Shown piece by piece: positions 26,683 to 30,855 of a stretch of 30,855 nt of DNA; positions within the stretch are counted from its first letter, which is position 1, and every line of letters begins with the position of its first letter. The notes beneath the pieces were generated by a model. It saw only the letters and a list, made by a program, of their open reading frames with translations. It did not search any database and was not told the origin of the DNA. Origin of the DNA: Paulinella micropora (lineage: Eukaryota > Cercozoa > Imbricatea > Euglyphida); NCBI GenBank assembly GCA_009731375.1, contig BJOX01000080.1, forward strand, positions 924,300 to 955,154, given 5' to 3'. A program made the position numbers and the translations under genes.

Positions 26683-27336
26683 TTATTCAGCTCCGGCCGG
26701 CACAAAGTGCAACGTAGCTCCCGAATCGAACATGGGGTCTTTGTCCGCACTCCGTCCTAGGAGGGCTTGTTCTGCTAGCCGGATCCCCTTAGCCATCCAT
26801 CCGCGTTCGGTCATGAAACGAACTAGGTCGTCCACCGGGTCAGCTTCTCCCTCGGCTTCCGGCAGACTTGCGTATTCCTTCTCTAGTAGTACTACGCTCT
26901 GACCGCCTACCGCCCTTTCTCGGACTCTGAACGGCCTAGTACGAGGTTGAAACCCTGCGGCACTATTTGCTGCTGCTGCTACGGCCCAATGTCTCTGCCA
27001 CCTAGGCTTGTTCATGGGATACTCACTCCCCTGCGCCCAGTCGTACAACAGCCTAGTCCACTCTCCCCACCGGTTCCGGAAGTCAGCTTCATCTTTCTCT
27101 TCCTCACCGCTCAACGCCGGACGATGCAACCGGCGCATCTCCTCTTGCTGCTCTGCCACCGCTCGGAGTCGACTCTCTCGCTCTCCGGTACCTAGTCGGG
27201 TAGGACTATCAGGCTCAGCTAAGGTTGAAGGGGCCGCAGACGGACCGGTACTAGTAGTAGGGGGTAACGGGGAAGTCACCTTTTCGGTCTGCAGGGGGTA
27301 CCGTCTTAGCATGGGACGCAAACCAGGGCATCCCAC
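26683..27336 (-). pseudogene. Copia protease with preceding Gag-like linker
   Basis: The C-terminus has DPMFDSGATLHFVPAG, the copia retropepsin active site (D-S-G-A-T). Before it lies a helical, charged stretch (REERESRLRAVAEQQEEMRRL-like, NRWGEWTRLLYDWAQGS, PVDDLVRFMTERGWMAKG) that does not belong to the protease fold and may be part of Gag or a linker. The frame stops at TAA 26683-26685; downstream sequence in the same frame continues without loss of homology, so the stop is a substitution. Confidence 0.75.
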
Positions 27337-28763
27337 TCACGGACGCTCGGACCGTCTCAAGGAAGCCAAACGCACGAGAGCCCACTGACCTATGCCTATT
27401 GCTTGGGCTGGTGGAGGGCGTAGTCACCGGATGGCTATCGGTCCCGGCGGTAGCATCCCCGCTACCTGGGTCTGCATCAGCACTAGGGTCGGGGCCTATG
27501 GGGGACGGCTCCCTTATCGGAGATCTACCCACGTCCCCATCTCTAGCCGGTGACTCTTCACCTTTACGCTCCCCCTCCCCGTCGGATTCTGAGGAAGGAT
27601 CGGGCTGCATCTCCGGGGGCTCATCTTCCACGTCCGCCAGACCATCGGGTTGGTAGTCCTCCGGGCCGGGCCTCACCCCCACCCCATGTACCTTTTCCCT
27701 TGTTGCTTTGAGTAAAGATTTCAGGTTTTGGCTCATGATACCACTACCATCCTCAGCCGGCTCGGCCTTTGAACCAATCTCAACCTTCGGGGGGGCAGGT
27801 ACCGCGGACGGCCCGCTCGCCCCGCTAGGTCTACCCTTACTCTCTCCACGGGGGTTGGGTGCTACCGGACGGAGGGGAGTACCCTTCACCTCTTGGGCGC
27901 GTACCGGCACCGATGCTACGGGCGGAGGCACAAATACCCCACAAGAGGGGGATACCCCACCTCTGAAGTACATATGCTTCGCTTGGGCACCGGCCTGAGG
28001 TTCATGTTGGCGGTACACCTTCCGCCATGAGGGTACACCCGACGCCTCCCATGTTACCGGTTGACGGCCAATGACCCATTCGGTGAACTGTCCAGGTTCA
28101 CGGGGCTTTGCATAGTGGATGATGGGCAAGAGGGACCGGTTCCACGGGATACCCCGCTTCGCGGCTTCGTATCTCACTATTGCCTCAACCATTAGGGGAT
28201 GACTCCCACTTTTGATTTGGGTTCCAACCCCCGTTCTCCCATCTCGCACATTAGAGCCAGATGATCCCTTCGTGCTATGTCGGCTGCCCACCGGCGCAAG
28301 GAATTCTCTCTCTCTTGCTCGGCTCGCTGGTACTGATGCTCAACGCAATAGTCGCTGTCGATGAGGGTGGCTGCCTTAATCCTAAGGATGTTCAAGGGAG
28401 ACTCAAGGTCCTTCAACCGGGCTACGCACCGGCGCTGTCCTTCCGCTACTCCATGGCATCGCCCCTCGTTATGTCGGCATCATCCTCAAGCAAGATCTCA
28501 AGACTGTTCTCGTCCTCCGGTGGCAGGATCGGCTCGGGAAGGTTGGTACCCCCGGGTTTAGCCATAAGGGCTTTGTCTTTCGACTTGCCGGTTAGGAACT
28601 TTACCATCTGAGCTAAGGCTACGCCCGGCTCCTCATCCTCGGAGTCATCGCTATCACTCCCCCCTTTTGAGCCTTTTGCTGCCTCGCCCTTCTCCTTTCG
28701 GCTTTTGTCCGGCACTTGGTCAACTTGTGCTTGCCCCCGCACAACCGGCACTTCTTGCTGCAC
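27251..28763 (-). pseudogene. Long Gag/linker region of the copia element, broken into three frames
   Basis: Three frames read one after another on the minus strand: 28763 down to about 28430 (KGGSDSDDSEDEEPG, MVKFLTGKSKDKA, LLEDDADITRGDAME), 28416 to about 28215 (helical, charged, AEQERENSLRRWAADIARRD), and 28216 to 27251 (PIIHYAKPREPGQFTEWVIGRQ, then Pro/Ser/Gly-rich disorder). Each change is one base. No known domain is seen in about 480 residues between the zinc knuckle and the protease. The Pro-rich part is probably disordered. Confidence 0.5.
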
Positions 28764-29061
28764 TTCCCAGCGATGTGCCCCTTTTCAAAGCAGTTAAAGC
28801 ACTTTGGCCCCTTGCTCTTCTCGCTCTTCTTGCTTTTCTTGCTTTTCTCCCCCTTGGGGGTGTCTGCCGGTTTGGGAGGGGTCTTCTTGGCTTTAGTGGG
28901 GTCATGCTCAAACCTACATTTGTCGGCCATCTACACTCCCCCTGTTTGTCCCACAAGAAACACACCCTTCTCACCTTCCCTCCAACATGGAGGTAACGGC
29001 AGGAGGCCCCACGAGTGAGTATAGGGTCGCACTTCAAGACGGATGTTCAGTGCAGTTTCAT
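28619..29061 (-). pseudogene. Copia nucleocapsid region: CCCH finger and CCHC knuckles
   Basis: Reading minus: KCDPILTRGASCRYLH, then CFLWDKQGEC and, after a one-base shift near 28932, ADKCRFEH. Together the last two form a Cys-x8-Cys-x5-Cys-x3-His finger, the canonical CCCH spacing. A Lys/Ser-rich stretch follows, then CFNCFEKGHIAGKC (a CCHC knuckle, C-x2-C-x4-H-x4-C) and a second CRLCGGKHKLTKC. These bind RNA. An ATG at 29061 leads into this frame but meets a TGA four codons on. Gag sequence expected before the fingers is not found. Confidence 0.7.
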
Positions 29062-29433
29062 CACAGAAACCACACTAAGAGCCGTTATTTAGTTTTGAGG
29101 CTACCTATTCTCTCTAAGTTCAAAACATCAATTTCATTAAAATCTCTCTTATTACGAATAGTTGTCCAGTTTTGCAAAATCTGGCAAATGAAAAAGTTGA
29201 CCACTTTCCAGTTTGTCAAAATCTGGCAAGAGGGTAAATTGACCTGAGCCCCTAGGTGTCTGGTGGGAAGTGTTTTTCTACTAAGAGCCGTTATTCGTTA
29301 TTTCGTCTTCCTATTTATAACAAATATAGACAGACAAAAGAAAGAAAAACGGCTACCTTTAAATAATTATTATTTAAAGAAATAAAATAAAGACACATAT
29401 AGGATGACAAACGAAGGCACTTAGAGATTTAGA
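29062..29433. repeat. Repeat-bearing junction between copia and the right virus-like segment
   Basis: ACTAAGAGCCGTTATT occurs at 29074-29089 and again at 29280-29295. Within this interval TCCAG...GACC is present twice at 29165-29202 and 29207-29244 (42-base period, with a few differences). Beyond 29300 the DNA becomes AT-rich. No gene is seen. The 16-base pair may be a duplication left by an insertion. Confidence 0.45.
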
Positions 29434-29906
29434 ATGTCCAGAGGTTGTGTTATGGTAAAGAATAACGAAAAGAGACCAATGGTGAAAGTTCAATGGAGAG
29501 AAGGAGGAAATGTTATGTGTAAGAGTTTCTGCATCGGAAAGAAAAATCAAAAGAGCAAGCGTTGGAAGAAGCAAAGAAATATCACGAGGAAAATATAATA
29601 CCTAAATACGAGGAATGGAAAATTAATTACGATAAAGAAACAAGAATAATCAAAAAAGAAAAGAAAAAGATTTGGAAGCATAAAGATTTTAAGTGTGGAT
29701 GTGGTGCTGAAATACATAATGGAAACAAAACGCGACATATGAAGTCTCAGAAACATATTTCTGCAGAAAAAGAAAAACCTCCAGTTCCTCCAAGGCCAAG
29801 CAAAGAGTATATGGAGAGAATAAAGAAAGATGACGATGATAGATGTAATATGTGTGGATACATGGAACATAACTGCCACTGCGGTTGCGGGTATGGTAAG
29901 TATTGA
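29434..29906 (+). pseudogene. Zinc-finger protein of the virus-like segment, one frame break
   Basis: An ATG at 29434 reads MSRGCVMVKNNEKRPMVKVQW...GGNVMCKSFCIGKK; this resembles an AP2-like DNA-binding fold. One base appears lost in the A-rich stretch at 29540-29553, after which the other frame continues EEAKKYHEENIIPKYEEW, then FKCGCGAEIHNGNKTRHMKSQKH, a C-x-C...H-x5-H finger seen in many Polinton-like and giant-virus small proteins, a Pro-rich linker (EKPPVPPRPS) and a Cys-rich end (CNMCGYMEHNCHCGCG). Stop TAA/TGA region at 29904-29906. A DNA-binding or regulatory role is likely. The AP2 comparison is less sure than the finger. Confidence 0.5.
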
Positions 29907-30071
29907 TAATCAAAAAGGTTTCTCTGCGGAAACCACTGAATTTCCATTTAAAGACAAGGAGGGTCCTTATATATAGGGGCACACACGAGGCCACGAGGGG
30001 ACGACCGATTGAGGCAGACAAATATTTTAATTTTATAAAATTATATTTTCCTTGATATACTATTATCAAAC
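29907..30071 (+). promoter_or_regulatory. Promoter region of the polymerase-like gene
   Basis: TTATATATA at 29968-29976 is a TATA-like box followed by GGGGC, about 95 bases before the ATG. The remainder is AT-rich with no ORF. Confidence 0.45.
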
Positions 30072-30855
30072 ATGGAGACACACACGTATAACGGCAAGGT
30101 CTACAGGTTGGATAGATTAAGGGAATATAAGATAAATTACGAAATCAAGTCTGTCAGGGGTCGGGATGTGCTATATATCAAACCGAAGGTAAGGGGGTAT
30201 AAAATTGATACACCGACAGCCCAAAACTACTTGAACCAAGTAAGAGGTGCGGTGTATTTTGAACACCATGCTATACCAATAGCACCACCTTTACCTACGA
30301 TTGAAGAGAAAAAAGAGATGAAAGAAAATTACAGAGACTTGTTGCGGTATGGTAATTATGATATCATAAGGGACGACAGCAAGGAACACGAACTAGGAAT
30401 AAATGAAAGCCGATATGCGGTAAGGATTAACGGCAACTTCCGATCATTCACGATGCGCGATGTGATAAGATTTATTGAGATTGTGTTGAACGACTTTGTA
30501 AAACGACAAGCACCCGAAGATAAGGTTAGCCTAGGTATTGAGTTTGTTGATTACTATGGAAAAGTATCAACAGGCTTGCACAAAGTTAATCAAATCTCGG
30601 TTGAAAAAGTTTTAGAAAGATTGTCAGCAATATTTCAAAGCAACGAAAGTCTTTACATGGATGAGAACGGAATAAACTTTGATAAATTAAAATTTGTGTT
30701 GACATCTGTTAAAATGCCTACGGGCGGGACAAGGCTACAGGTTTTGAACAAATTGGATATATACAGAAAGAAAGGAGTAATCTGTATTACAAACAGCGAT
30801 AACTTATGCTTAGCACGAGCAATCGTTGTAGTCAAAGCAAAAATTGAAAAACATC
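30072..30855 (+). CDS. Probable N-terminal part of Polinton-type protein-primed DNA polymerase B (partial)
   Basis: 261 codons are open from ATG 30072 to the window end with no break, in contrast to the other virus-like genes. The N-terminal 60 residues are basic (YKINYEIKSVRGRDVLYIKPK). Near residues 235-255 is GVICITNSDNLCLARAIVVVKA, with D243-N-L-C; a very similar DNLCxARA segment is conserved upstream of the exonuclease domain in polymerases of Polintons and related viruses. The exonuclease and polymerase motifs (DxE, SLYP, YxDTD) would lie outside the window, so the call rests on this one segment. Other proteins of virus-like elements share it, so alternatives remain. Confidence 0.6.
   Translation, partial: METHTYNGKVYRLDRLREYKINYEIKSVRGRDVLYIKPKVRGYKIDTPTAQNYLNQVRGAVYFEHHAIPIAPPLPTIEEKKEMKENYRDLLRYGNYDIIRDDSKEHELGINESRYAVRINGNFRSFTMRDVIRFIEIVLNDFVKRQAPEDKVSLGIEFVDYYGKVSTGLHKVNQISVEKVLERLSAIFQSNESLYMDENGINFDKLKFVLTSVKMPTGGTRLQVLNKLDIYRKKGVICITNSDNLCLARAIVVVKAKIEKH

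Larger units (their letters stand above)
22990..29061 (-). mobile_element. Degraded Ty1/copia LTR retrotransposon
   Basis: On the minus strand the domains run zinc fingers, long linker, protease, pre-integrase, integrase, RT, RNase H: the copia order (integrase before RT). The DNA is clearly richer in GC than its flanks. LTRs were not found at either end, and Gag N-terminal sequence is missing before the fingers, so a 5' truncation is likely. There are three in-frame TAA codons, about nine frame shifts (mostly single-base losses), a deletion in the integrase core, and one false-looking assembly gap. The element is inactive. Confidence 0.85.
29434..30855 (+). mobile_element. Polinton-like segment (right), continuing beyond the window
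   Basis: AT-rich DNA with a virus-type zinc-finger protein and a polymerase-like ORF on the same strand, truncated by the window end. It matches the left block in composition and gene type. No terminal repeat was identified. Confidence 0.55.

Overview
The window looks like nuclear DNA of a unicellular eukaryote (alga or other protist). It has one intact intronless-looking host gene, a RING-H2 ubiquitin ligase, sitting in a landscape of mobile elements: a Polinton-like (Maverick/PLV-type) DNA element, a full-length Ty3/gypsy LTR retrotransposon, a decayed Ty1/copia element, a tRNA-derived SINE candidate and a MITE-like hairpin. The lineage cannot be fixed from sequence alone. Two 10-N runs (194-203 and 23950-23959) mark scaffold joins in an assembly.

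Layout. 1-1135: a short open segment of unknown nature, an assembly gap, AAC-repeat low complexity and AT-rich spacer. About 1136-7900: an AT-rich, compact, virus-like block with an 89-aa ORF, a very long fibre gene ending in a peptidase S74 / intramolecular chaperone domain (minus strand, broken), a divergent charged 173-aa ORF, a broken DDE integrase that overlaps it at TAATG, a convergent broken gene, and a decayed coiled-coil gene. About 7950-8610: two tRNA-like modules, the second a good SINE candidate. 9070-11025: RING-H2 protein with long polyserine tracts. 11277-11474: MITE-like inverted repeat with TA flanks. 11991-22600: Ty3/gypsy element with two LTRs, a 4-bp target duplication and gag, nucleocapsid-like, protease-like, RT, RNase H and integrase regions. 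22990-29061: Ty1/copia element on the minus strand, higher in GC, with all domains recognisable but many stops and frameshifts. 29434-30855: a second AT-rich virus-like segment with a zinc-finger gene and the start of what looks like the Polinton protein-primed DNA polymerase B, running off the window.

How the parts relate. Integrase, fibre and the polymerase-like ORF are the components of a Polinton-like virus or transposon. The left block and the right segment could be two copies, or pieces of one element displaced by later insertions; the window cannot decide. In the gypsy element gag, the nucleocapsid-like ORF and the protease ORF share one frame, and the last two are separated by a single TGA, so readthrough is a real possibility; RT and RNase H-integrase follow after two successive -1 shifts. 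Both retroelements carry a CCCH-type zinc finger in the Gag region, which is unusual.

Main caution. Most frame breaks in the three element classes behave as single-base losses, several of them in homopolymers. They may be true decay or residual assembly indels; read-level polishing would decide this and would change how many of the entries called pseudogenes really are.
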